Shown: piece after piece, positions 5,275 through 11,289 of the stretch
Numbering within the stretch: the first letter of the stretch is position 1
Layout: every line of letters starts with the position of its first letter
From: Verrucomicrobiota bacterium
Lineage (GTDB): Bacteria > Verrucomicrobiota > Verrucomicrobiia > Limisphaerales > UBA8199
Assembly: GCA_026397855.1 (NCBI GenBank)
Contig: JAPLUA010000557.1
Span: forward strand, 1-11,289
Direction of reading: 5' to 3'
DNA length: 11,289 bases
Translations under genes and position numbers: made by a program
Notes under the pieces: generated by a model
Seen by the model: the letters and a program-made list of their open reading frames with translations, nothing else
Told to the model about the DNA's origin: nothing
Databases searched by the model: none

Positions 5275-7935
5275 TCACGGCGCCTTGCGGCCCAGCATTT
5301 CCTCAAAGCCATCCCAGTCCTGCCGAAACACCGACCACTGTTCCTCGGTCAGACCCCCGCCAACTGTGGCCCCGCGGAGATTGGCAGAACAGTGGTGCGC
5401 CACACCGCCATCATCGTGGATGACGGCCAAAATGCCCAGGTTCGCCTGGGGTATGGCATAGGTTGTGTTGGCGCCGCGGCTCAAGACATCCCCCATTGCA
5501 AAAACCTCCGCTGCCGGGCCAATGCGGCTCACCATCAACGGTCCTCGCAGGTCGCCGGCGTAGATTCCCAACCCTGTCTGGGATGGTTCATTAAGAGCGC
5601 CACCTGCCACTCCAGCCACCGACCAGAGGATGGCCCAGCTCGAATAATCCAGCGACGAGCAGCCGAGCAAAGAGGAGTATTCCGGCAGAGCCCGGGTTGC
5701 GCTATAGACAAACAGATGGGCCGAGTCTCTCTGAAAGGCCCGATTGAGGCCCGGGAGCGCCAACCGGGTATCCCCATAACCGGTTACTCCGTCCCCCGTG
5801 ACACCGCCATCATCATGGGTCAGGCCACCATGCCAAACGACGGTGTAGTTCGTGGACTTGAGATTGAGCGAGTGGGCGGCGGCATTGGCACCCACAAAGG
5901 GGTAGATCGCGTCGCAGTTCGTCCACCAACCGTGAACCTTGGCGCTGCGGACCAGGAAGTTAATGGCCGTTGGAATGGTGTTGCTCGCGCCAAGGGGAAT
6001 TCCAGCCCGCGCCAGGAAATTCGTGGCATCGGCATCCCACACCAGCCATGGGGCCAGGGCGACCCGATAGAAGCGAGAGCGGAAGCTTGCAGAATTGGGA
6101 TCGGCGACCTCGAACGGAACCGACAGGGGATACATGTTCAGAATCGGAGTCCAATCATCGAGGTTGGTTGAGGCCAAAACCGTGTAGCCCACCCCGGGAT
6201 CACCCGAGACCGTGAACCTGTTCACCCCGGCGCTCCGGCGCGGCGAGGTAATGGCCGGCACAGCCGGAGGCGTGACCGAGACGAAGAACTGCTGGGTGGC
6301 ACAATTGGGCACCGTGCCATTGTCGGCGACTTTCACTGTCAGGGTGGCAACGGCAGGAACAGAGGAGATGGGAGGTTGATAGGATAGCACCCCGGAATCC
6401 CGATCCACCGCGGCGCCGTCGGGAGGGTTGAGCAGGGAATAGTTCAACACATCGGGCGGCGCATACGGATCCGTGGCAAGGTTAGTGATTGTCAGGATGC
6501 GCCCGGCCAGAATGCCCTGGTCGGGCACCGGGGCGAGTTTCGGAAAGGTGATCCACGGGGGAGGGCTTGTGGTAGCCAATCCCCAGCCATGGATGAAATT
6601 GTCAGATCCGCTGATATCATAGAAACGGGCGTAACCGGTGGACAACCCGGCGATTTGATCAGGGATCGGGTAGTAGTAGATGGCGTTGGTGAAGCCGCTG
6701 GCGGCCACTTGAATCCAGTTGGTGAGGTCCGCACTGAAAGACACCGTGGCAGCCGCCGGGTTGATAACGGTGCTCAGCAGGAAATGGGTGGCCTGGTTTC
6801 CATGTCGTCCCAGAGGCAAGGCCCACTGGAGTTCAGTGGTATAGGCATAGTAGTACCAGGCGTCGTAAGCAAAACTCGACGCGATGACTTCTGGCGGCAT
6901 GGTGCCCGGCGGAGGGAAAAGCTCCCGGCGCCAGAGCAGCCCGTCCACGCTCTCGAAGGCAGCCACATAATGGATCGGCTTCCGCCAGTCCGGTGCCTTC
7001 TGAACCTCAAACGAGCCGTCCAGCAGGTGATAGTAGATTCTCGCGGCAATCCCATTGCTGAGACACAGAACCATGAAACCGGGGTTCATGGTCTGTCCGT
7101 TGAATGTGTTCGTGCTCGCGCTGCCTAGCAGGCTCGCAACGACATTGCTGCGCCCGATGTCGTAAACAGCCTGGTCAAAGTAGTGGCCGTGTCCGGCGAA
7201 GACCCACCAGCGGGCTGGCCAGTCCTTGAAACAATCCCGCAGGATGACCGGGTTTCCCCAACTGAAGCCGAACGGGGGTTGATGGATCACGACGGCAATG
7301 GTCTGGGTGGGAGAAGCGAGGGACACCTCCTGCTTGAGCCACTGCTGCTCTGATTGACTCATCAGGCCCATATTTCCACCGTTCAAAAGCATGAACCTGA
7401 CCCCAGAGAGGTCGAACCGCTGGTAGGGAGGCATGCCGGGGAACATCTGGCAGAACATCTCGGCGTTAGTCTCCCGGGGATCCTGGTCATGATTGCCCGG
7501 AATCCAGATAATGTTGGTCTTGGCAATGTTCTTAAATGCCTGGATCGAAGCCGACCAGAATTGCATTTCGCTCGCGGCGCGGCTCTTTGCCTGGGGCCAG
7601 TTTGGCAACTGCCCCGGGCAGGTTGAATACCAGGTTGTCTCGTCTCCCGAGACGACGATTTTGGCCGGCGGCGGATCCATGGCATTGATCCTGTCCACCA
7701 AACGCGGGTCCAGGTTGGTAGTCGTCACACCCCCGGTGGGAGCATTGAGGCTCATGTGGGGATCACTGAATAAGACCATCACAGCGTTGCCCGGAGCGGA
7801 CGGATCAAAGCCTGCCCCGCGATAGGCATCGGTAAGATTAGTAAAAGCCGGAGATGTGGCGACACCCATCAAGAGGATGACACACAGGCGCAATAAAACT
7901 ACCCTCATACGGGTAACTTTCACCGCACTTGCCAT
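5275..7935 (-). CDS. Secreted calcineurin-like metallophosphoesterase with Ig-like modules and a phage-tail-like C-terminal domain
   Basis: An 886-residue exported multidomain protein. The signal peptide is RVVLLRLCVILLMGVATSPAF (residues 11-31); Met10 is an alternative start, with GGTGAAAG upstream. Residues 50-300 are a calcineurin-like phosphoesterase with the full metal-binding set: D58/H60 (SDPH), G97/D98 (SGDE), GNHD 147-150, H218 (VIHQPP) and GHGH 248-251, so it is probably active. About 376-442 and 570-626 contain 'ST.L..W....FYR/FYD' type modules frequent in verrucomicrobial exported proteins. About 465-555 is an Ig/cadherin-like putative Ig domain (VPDQGILAG...LSYQPP...TLTVKVADNG). 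About 630-886 (NFLARAGI, AINFLV, AIYPFVG, HSLNLK, GYGDTRL, then GLTEEQ...LGRK) resembles a domain I know from phage tail and tail-fibre proteins. The substrate is unknown; extracellular phosphate-ester or nucleotide hydrolysis is plausible. There is no PEP-CTERM or other visible C-terminal anchor. Confidence 0.88.
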   Translation of the reverse strand: MASAVKVTRMRVVLLRLCVILLMGVATSPAFTNLTDAYRGAGFDPSAPGNAVMVLFSDPHMSLNAPTGGVTTTNLDPRLVDRINAMDPPPAKIVVSGDETTWYSTCPGQLPNWPQAKSRAASEMQFWSASIQAFKNIAKTNIIWIPGNHDQDPRETNAEMFCQMFPGMPPYQRFDLSGVRFMLLNGGNMGLMSQSEQQWLKQEVSLASPTQTIAVVIHQPPFGFSWGNPVILRDCFKDWPARWWVFAGHGHYFDQAVYDIGRSNVVASLLGSASTNTFNGQTMNPGFMVLCLSNGIAARIYYHLLDGSFEVQKAPDWRKPIHYVAAFESVDGLLWRRELFPPPGTMPPEVIASSFAYDAWYYYAYTTELQWALPLGRHGNQATHFLLSTVINPAAATVSFSADLTNWIQVAASGFTNAIYYYPIPDQIAGLSTGYARFYDISGSDNFIHGWGLATTSPPPWITFPKLAPVPDQGILAGRILTITNLATDPYAPPDVLNYSLLNPPDGAAVDRDSGVLSYQPPISSVPAVATLTVKVADNGTVPNCATQQFFVSVTPPAVPAITSPRRSAGVNRFTVSGDPGVGYTVLASTNLDDWTPILNMYPLSVPFEVADPNSASFRSRFYRVALAPWLVWDADATNFLARAGIPLGASNTIPTAINFLVRSAKVHGWWTNCDAIYPFVGANAAAHSLNLKSTNYTVVWHGGLTHDDGGVTGDGVTGYGDTRLALPGLNRAFQRDSAHLFVYSATRALPEYSSLLGCSSLDYSSWAILWSVAGVAGGALNEPSQTGLGIYAGDLRGPLMVSRIGPAAEVFAMGDVLSRGANTTYAIPQANLGILAVIHDDGGVAHHCSANLRGATVGGGLTEEQWSVFRQDWDGFEEMLGRKAP

Positions 7936-7962
7936 TCTGTCAAATGGGCTGCGCCCCGTCCT

Positions 7963-7989
7963 GGCAATCGAACGCTAGTTTCGATTGCC
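7963..7989. repeat. Perfect 10-bp inverted repeat in the divergent intergenic region
   Basis: GGCAATCGAA (7963-7972) and TTCGATTGCC (7980-7989) are perfect inverted arms with a 7-nt loop. No T-tract follows on either strand, so it is not a terminator. It would lie in the leader of the phosphoesterase mRNA if the promoter at 8009-8037 is used, or upstream of the polysaccharide genes on the other strand. Operator or mRNA hairpin are both possible. Confidence 0.6.
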
Positions 7990-8008
7990 TTCCCGCAGGA
8001 ATCCGCTA

Positions 8009-8037
8009 ATTGTATGTTAACCGAATACGAATGAAAA
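8009..8037 (-). promoter_or_regulatory. Weak candidate promoter for the phosphoesterase gene
   Basis: On the - strand TACAAT (complement of 8009-8014) is a 5/6 -10 box and TTTTCA (complement of 8032-8037) a poor 4/6 -35 box, 17 nt apart. It would produce a leader of about 65 nt containing the 7963-7989 hairpin. The match is modest and could be chance. Confidence 0.3.
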
Positions 8038-8093
8038 AGGCTGATGCAGGTGTCGTTGGGATGGGCTATTTGGGAAAGAAACTGATCACATGA
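8031..8093 (+). pseudogene. 20-codon remnant of a Rossmann-fold (Gfo/Idh-like) oxidoreductase, or a leader peptide
   Basis: ATG to TGA encodes 20 residues, MKKADAGVVGMGYLGKKLIT. The segment AGVVGMGYLGKK matches the first strand and GxGxxG nucleotide-binding loop with which Gfo/Idh/MocA oxidoreductases, and less closely UDP-sugar dehydrogenases, begin. Its TGA overlaps the ATG of the aminotransferase (ATGA, 8090-8093), the usual junction between two translationally coupled genes. This suggests that a full oxidoreductase gene once preceded the aminotransferase and was reduced, by an internal deletion, to its first ~17 and last few codons. The alternative is chance or a short upstream ORF controlling translation of the next gene. 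No strong Shine-Dalgarno sequence precedes it. Confidence 0.45.
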
Positions 8094-9250
8094 AGGTTCC
8101 ATTGTTGGATCTCAAGGCCCAGTACGCGCCCATTAGGGCTGAAATCGAGGCTGTAATGGCCGAGGTGATGGAATCCCAGCATTTCATCCTCGGCCCGCAG
8201 GTGCAGAAGTGCGAGGAGGCTATTGCCGGGTATTCGGCATGCGCCTATGGGGTTGGCGTTTCTTCCGGAACCGATGCCCTGCTTATCTGCCTGATGACGG
8301 AGGGCATTGGCCCGGGCGATGAGGTCATCACCACCCCCTACACCTTTTTCGCAACAGCCGGCTCGATTGCGCGGGCGGGAGCAAAGCCGGTTTTCGTGGA
8401 CATTGATCCGACCAGCTACAACCTGAACGCCTCGGAGATCGAATCAAAGATCACCCCTAGAACGCGCGCGATCATCCCGGTGCATCTTTACGGTCAGATG
8501 GCCGACATGGATGCGGTCATGGAGGTGGCTCAAAGGCACAGGCTCCTCGTGATCGAGGACGCCGCGCAAGCCATTGGCGCCGAATACAAGGGCCGGCGCG
8601 CCGGTTCCATAGGCCATTACGGATGCTTTTCCTTCTTTCCATCCAAGAATCTGGGCGCCGCCGGCGACGCAGGGATGGTGGTGACCCAGGACCCGACGCG
8701 AGCGGAGAATCTTATCCGATGCCGCACGCATGGCTCCAAGCCCAAGTATTACCACAAGGTGATTGGCGGCAATTTCCGCCTGGACACGCTCCAGGCCGCA
8801 GTGGTCGCCGCCAAATTGAGGCATCTCGACAACTGGACATCCGCCCGCCAGCGGAATGCGGAGCGTTACAACCTTCTTTTTCAGGAGTCTGGCCTTCCCA
8901 TCGCCGACAGCTCCAGGTATGAGAGCGGCGGAAACCAGTCAGCCTGTGTATTCCTTCCCAAAGTCGTGACCGATCGTCACATCTTCAACCAGTATGTAAT
9001 CCGGACGACACGCCGGGACCAACTGAAGGCCGCTCTCCAGGAAAAGGGGGTTGGGACCGAGATTTACTACCCCGTGCCCATGCACCTCCAGGAGTGCTTC
9101 TCCTACCTGGGGCATGCGGTTGGCGCGTTTCCCAAGAGCGAAGGCGCGGCATCGGAAACACTGGCTCTGCCCATTTATCCCGAACTGACCGACCAGCAGG
9201 CCCGGTACGTGGTGAAGTGTATCGCCGAATTCTTCTCGGCTGGCGCTTGA
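8090..9250 (+). CDS. DegT/DnrJ/EryC1/StrS family PLP-dependent sugar aminotransferase
   Basis: A 386-residue cytoplasmic aminotransferase that typically transfers an amino group from glutamate to a keto-sugar nucleotide for surface polysaccharide. It opens with the family signature VPLLDLKAQY. SSGTDAL (58-64) binds the PLP phosphate, HLYGQ (132-136) is conserved, EDAAQAIGA (156-164) supplies D157 for the pyridine nitrogen and Q160, and SFFPSKNLGA carries the Schiff-base lysine K186. The region around GGNFRLDTLQAAV is also typical. Length is normal and the gene looks intact. The overlap with an oxidoreductase-like remnant recalls the WlbA/WbpB plus WlbC/WbpE pair (3-oxidation then 3-amination of UDP-GlcNAcA), but the substrate cannot be read from sequence; perosamine-type 4-aminotransferases look similar. 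GGGAAAG lies about 12 nt before the ATG, so translation may depend on coupling. The membrane protein gene follows after 357 bp. Confidence 0.93.
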   Translation: MKVPLLDLKAQYAPIRAEIEAVMAEVMESQHFILGPQVQKCEEAIAGYSACAYGVGVSSGTDALLICLMTEGIGPGDEVITTPYTFFATAGSIARAGAKPVFVDIDPTSYNLNASEIESKITPRTRAIIPVHLYGQMADMDAVMEVAQRHRLLVIEDAAQAIGAEYKGRRAGSIGHYGCFSFFPSKNLGAAGDAGMVVTQDPTRAENLIRCRTHGSKPKYYHKVIGGNFRLDTLQAAVVAAKLRHLDNWTSARQRNAERYNLLFQESGLPIADSSRYESGGNQSACVFLPKVVTDRHIFNQYVIRTTRRDQLKAALQEKGVGTEIYYPVPMHLQECFSYLGHAVGAFPKSEGAASETLALPIYPELTDQQARYVVKCIAEFFSAGA

Positions 9251-9607
9251 GCCGTTCAGGGCTGCTTTCGCATAGTTCGGGAAGCACATTCCATGGTCAT
9301 CGCCGGCCCGGTGTCGAGCGAAACGCTCGGCGTCCAGCGATCCGTCCGCCGTATCTTCTCGATGCCCAATGCACGCCTTCGGATGTTGTCGGTATCCCGG
9401 CAATCCAGGCACTGTATTCTGGACCCCCGATTGCCGGCGGTTTTCCTCTTCGGGCTGATCTGGATGGAGCGGCGGCAGCGACGGGATTCGCCCGCGCCAG
9501 CCGCGCTGTGATGGGGCATCAGCCACAAAACCGGGCAGCCATCCAGGGGTTACCGGGTGGAAAACCATTGCAGAAGGGGCCGATGTTTGTTTTGCTTTGA
9601 CTGCGAA
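9251..9607 (+). other. 357-bp gap between aminotransferase and membrane-protein genes, no convincing gene
   Basis: The gap contains an open frame of 72 codons (9293-9511) and open antisense frames, but none has a Shine-Dalgarno sequence or a recognisable domain, and all are Arg/Ser/Pro-rich as expected of GC-rich noncoding DNA. It does contain secondary-structure signals: a 6-bp hairpin CGAGCG-AAA-CGCTCG (9315-9329) and the inverted repeat at 9397-9437. No T-tract marks a terminator. It may be an interspersed repeat, a long leader or decayed coding sequence. Confidence 0.5.
9397..9437. repeat. 9-bp inverted repeat with nested stem
   Basis: CCGGCAATC (9397-9405) and GATTGCCGG (9429-9437) are perfect inverted arms. 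Within the 23-nt interval CCAG (9405-9408) can pair with CTGG (9419-9422). The arms share GGCAATC/GATTGCC with the inverted repeat at 7963-7989, so the aminotransferase gene is flanked by two related inverted repeats; this may be coincidence. Confidence 0.45.
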
Positions 9608-11143
9608 GTGGCTAATACGATTAACATACCCAAGACCCACTTGATTCTGGGGCTGTCACTGCCGGTGGCGGTGCTTATTGGCTATGTCCTGGCCGAGCCG
9701 ATGGAATTGGGCAGCATGGCCGTGGTCCTGGCCGTCTTCGCCGTGCTGTGCATTCCATTGATGATGCGATGGTACCACCCCCTGCTCATTTTTTCCTGGA
9801 ACTCGGCCATCAGCCCGGTTGTGCTGCCCGGGCGGGCCGGGCTATGGATGGTAATGGCCTTTGTCGGCCTCACCATTGCCATGCTCAACCGCGCAGTGAA
9901 TCCGAAGGCTCAGTTTATCAGCGTGCCCCCGATAACCCATTCGCTGCTCCTATTGGCCGCCGTGACGGTTATAACTGCCTTTTTGACCGGAGGGATGGGC
10001 ATCGCCAGCCTGGGTTCGCAGCGCTATGGGGGGGGCAAATACGCCGGCATGCTGATGGGGATCGCGGGCTATTTCGCCATGACCAGTCGGAGAATACCGC
10101 CGCGCCGCGCCGGGCTTTACATAGCCTGCTTTTTTCTTTCCGGTCTCAGCTTCGTTATCGCAAACTTCGCAGTCCTGGCCGGCCCGCAATTCAGCTTCCT
10201 GCTTTCCATCTTCTCCACAAGCTACGCCCAGGACCAGATGCTGGCTCAAGACAGCATCAACTCAAGCATGGTTCGCATCGGCGGGCTGGGAGTCATGTCC
10301 ACCGCTGTTTATTCCTACATGCTCGCCCGCTTTGGCATTCGCGGGCTCCTGGATTTCACCCAGCCCTGGCGGCTGCCGGTGTTCCTTCTGGCATTCGGGG
10401 CGGGTCTGTTCGGAGGCTTCCGCACCTACGTCATGCTCTTTATGCTGACGCTCGTGGCCCTGTTTTACCTGGAAGGGCTTTACCGGACGCGCTACCTGCC
10501 CATAGTGCTGGGGGCAATGATCCTTGGGGGCGCGATCATCCTGCCCCAAGCGGATAAGCTGCCCCTGGTAGCCCAGCGCGCGATCAGTTTTCTTCCCGGG
10601 CAATTCGATTCCATCGCTCTCGAAAGCGCAAGGACCACGGTTAGCTGGCGCGTAGAGATGTGGAAACAGGTCTTGCCCGAGGTTCCAAAACACTTTTTCC
10701 TGGGCAAGGGCTTCGGCCTCGATCCAGGCGAAATGTACATGGCCACTCTCACAGAGCGCCATTTTCAAAGTGAAGCCCTCGCTGGAACCATCCTCGCCGG
10801 GGATTATCATAACGGCCCCCTTTCGGTGCTTATCCCCTTCGGCGTCTATGGGATGATTGCTTTTCTGTGGTTCCTGGTTGCGGGCATACGGACGCTGAAC
10901 CGGAATTACAGATTGGGCGACCCGGCCTATCGAAACGTCAATGCGCTGCTGCTGGCGTCCTTTGTGGCGCGCGCATTCTACTTCTTCGTCGGGTTTGGCT
11001 CCCTACACTCGGACATCCCCTTCTTTGCCGGCCTGCTGGGCATTGGTGTGGCCTTGAACGGCTCCATTGCCGCAATCCCCGCGCAGGCCGAACCGCGACC
11101 CGCCACGGACATGGAACTTAACACACAGTATGTAAGGGCTTAG
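9608..11143 (+). CDS. O-antigen polymerase/ligase-like polytopic membrane protein
   Basis: A 511-residue inner-membrane protein with roughly 10-12 hydrophobic segments, e.g. 11-29, 36-52, 78-94, 111-127, 145-158, 169-190, 224-240, 256-288, 297-313, 404-427, 447-465 and 470-490. A long hydrophilic loop (about 314-400) contains SWRVEMW (346-352) and KHFFLGKGFG, followed by DYHNGPLSVLIPFGVYG (399-415). The Arg..Trp loop and the His-containing segment before a late membrane span are the pattern of the Wzy_C/WaaL superfamily, which polymerises or ligates lipid-linked glycans on the periplasmic face. I chose the GTG at 9608: the downstream paralogue's N-terminus aligns without gaps from exactly this codon. 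An in-frame GTG at 9557 has AGGGG 7 nt upstream, but would add 17 Cys/Arg-rich residues. The paralogue starts 22 bp after the stop codon. Whether it is a polymerase or a ligase is undecidable here. Confidence 0.82.
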   Translation: MANTINIPKTHLILGLSLPVAVLIGYVLAEPMELGSMAVVLAVFAVLCIPLMMRWYHPLLIFSWNSAISPVVLPGRAGLWMVMAFVGLTIAMLNRAVNPKAQFISVPPITHSLLLLAAVTVITAFLTGGMGIASLGSQRYGGGKYAGMLMGIAGYFAMTSRRIPPRRAGLYIACFFLSGLSFVIANFAVLAGPQFSFLLSIFSTSYAQDQMLAQDSINSSMVRIGGLGVMSTAVYSYMLARFGIRGLLDFTQPWRLPVFLLAFGAGLFGGFRTYVMLFMLTLVALFYLEGLYRTRYLPIVLGAMILGGAIILPQADKLPLVAQRAISFLPGQFDSIALESARTTVSWRVEMWKQVLPEVPKHFFLGKGFGLDPGEMYMATLTERHFQSEALAGTILAGDYHNGPLSVLIPFGVYGMIAFLWFLVAGIRTLNRNYRLGDPAYRNVNALLLASFVARAFYFFVGFGSLHSDIPFFAGLLGIGVALNGSIAAIPAQAEPRPATDMELNTQYVRA

Positions 11144-11165
11144 CGCCAAATTACCCCGCCCAATA

Positions 11166-11289
11166 ATGTCTAACGCATCTGCAGTATTCCGCTCCCTGAT
11201 CATCTACGGGCTCGTCCTGCCCCTGGCGATCTCCCTCGGCTACCTGCTGGCCACCCCGCTGGATTTCACCACCATGACGGTGGTCGGAA
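11166..11289 (+). CDS. Partial membrane protein, paralogue of the preceding O-antigen polymerase/ligase-like gene
   Basis: The first 41 codons of a gene cut by the window edge. The translation starts MSNASAVFRSLIIYGLVLPL and continues with a hydrophobic span to GYLLATPLDFTTMTVVG. It aligns gap-free with residues 1-41 of the preceding protein, with 15 identities by eye, including the GL.LP.A...GY.LA.P core and M..VV. The 22-bp spacing and shared strand indicate one operon. No strong Shine-Dalgarno sequence precedes the ATG. Function is inferred from the neighbour only. Confidence 0.75.
   Translation, partial: MSNASAVFRSLIIYGLVLPLAISLGYLLATPLDFTTMTVVG

Noticed and set aside
5392..6171. Open frame of 259 codons on the + strand across the phosphoesterase C-terminus
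   Set aside because: Antisense shadow of the C-terminal domain, with no recognisable motif and no start signal.
7936..7946. TTGACA just upstream of the phosphoesterase start, read as a -35 box
   Set aside because: It lies a few bases before the start codon and no -10 box follows at the right distance before the signal-peptide codons.
9293..9511. 72-codon + strand frame in the gap after the aminotransferase
   Set aside because: No Shine-Dalgarno sequence, no known domain, Arg/Ser-rich composition, and it coexists with equally long antisense frames. Kept only as part of the unexplained gap.

Overview
The window most likely comes from a GC-rich member of the Verrucomicrobiota (Pedosphaera/Limisphaerales-like). 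This rests on family resemblance, not on a marker gene. The large secreted phosphoesterase carries the 'STNL..W....FYR' type of module common in that phylum. GlnRS has a long insertion after its Rossmann core, and small secreted Cys-rich proteins and Uma2 proteins are common there. There are no rRNA or tRNA genes, CRISPR array, transposase, integrase or complete mobile element.

Region 1 (1-3342, + strand) holds a Uma2-family PD-(D/E)XK nuclease-like protein, glutaminyl-tRNA synthetase (glnS) and a secreted TlpA-like thioredoxin, closely spaced and probably partly co-transcribed. Region 2 (3361-4794, - strand) holds a Mn-type superoxide dismutase with its own sigma70-like promoter, a 24-bp palindrome around the -35 box and a strong intrinsic terminator. 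Behind it lies hisH, which starts with GTG and has no other histidine gene near it.

Region 3 (4957-7935) holds a 90-residue secreted Cys-rich protein (+) facing an 886-residue secreted metallophosphoesterase (-). The C-terminal ~250 residues of the latter resemble a domain otherwise familiar from phage tail and tail-fibre proteins. Region 4 (8031-11289, + strand) is the start of a surface-polysaccharide locus. It has a 20-codon ORF that looks like the remnant of a Rossmann-fold (Gfo/Idh-like) oxidoreductase, overlapping a DegT/DnrJ/EryC1/StrS sugar aminotransferase by ATGA. A 357-bp structured gap follows, then an O-antigen polymerase/ligase-like membrane protein and the first 41 codons of a paralogue of it, cut by the window edge.

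Most of the window is ordinary housekeeping and envelope biology. I see no clearly new defence or mobile system. The points most worth following are the phosphoesterase/phage-tail-like fusion, the oxidoreductase remnant, the tandem Wzy/WaaL-like paralogues, and the two perfect inverted repeats in promoter regions (4127-4150 and 7963-7989).
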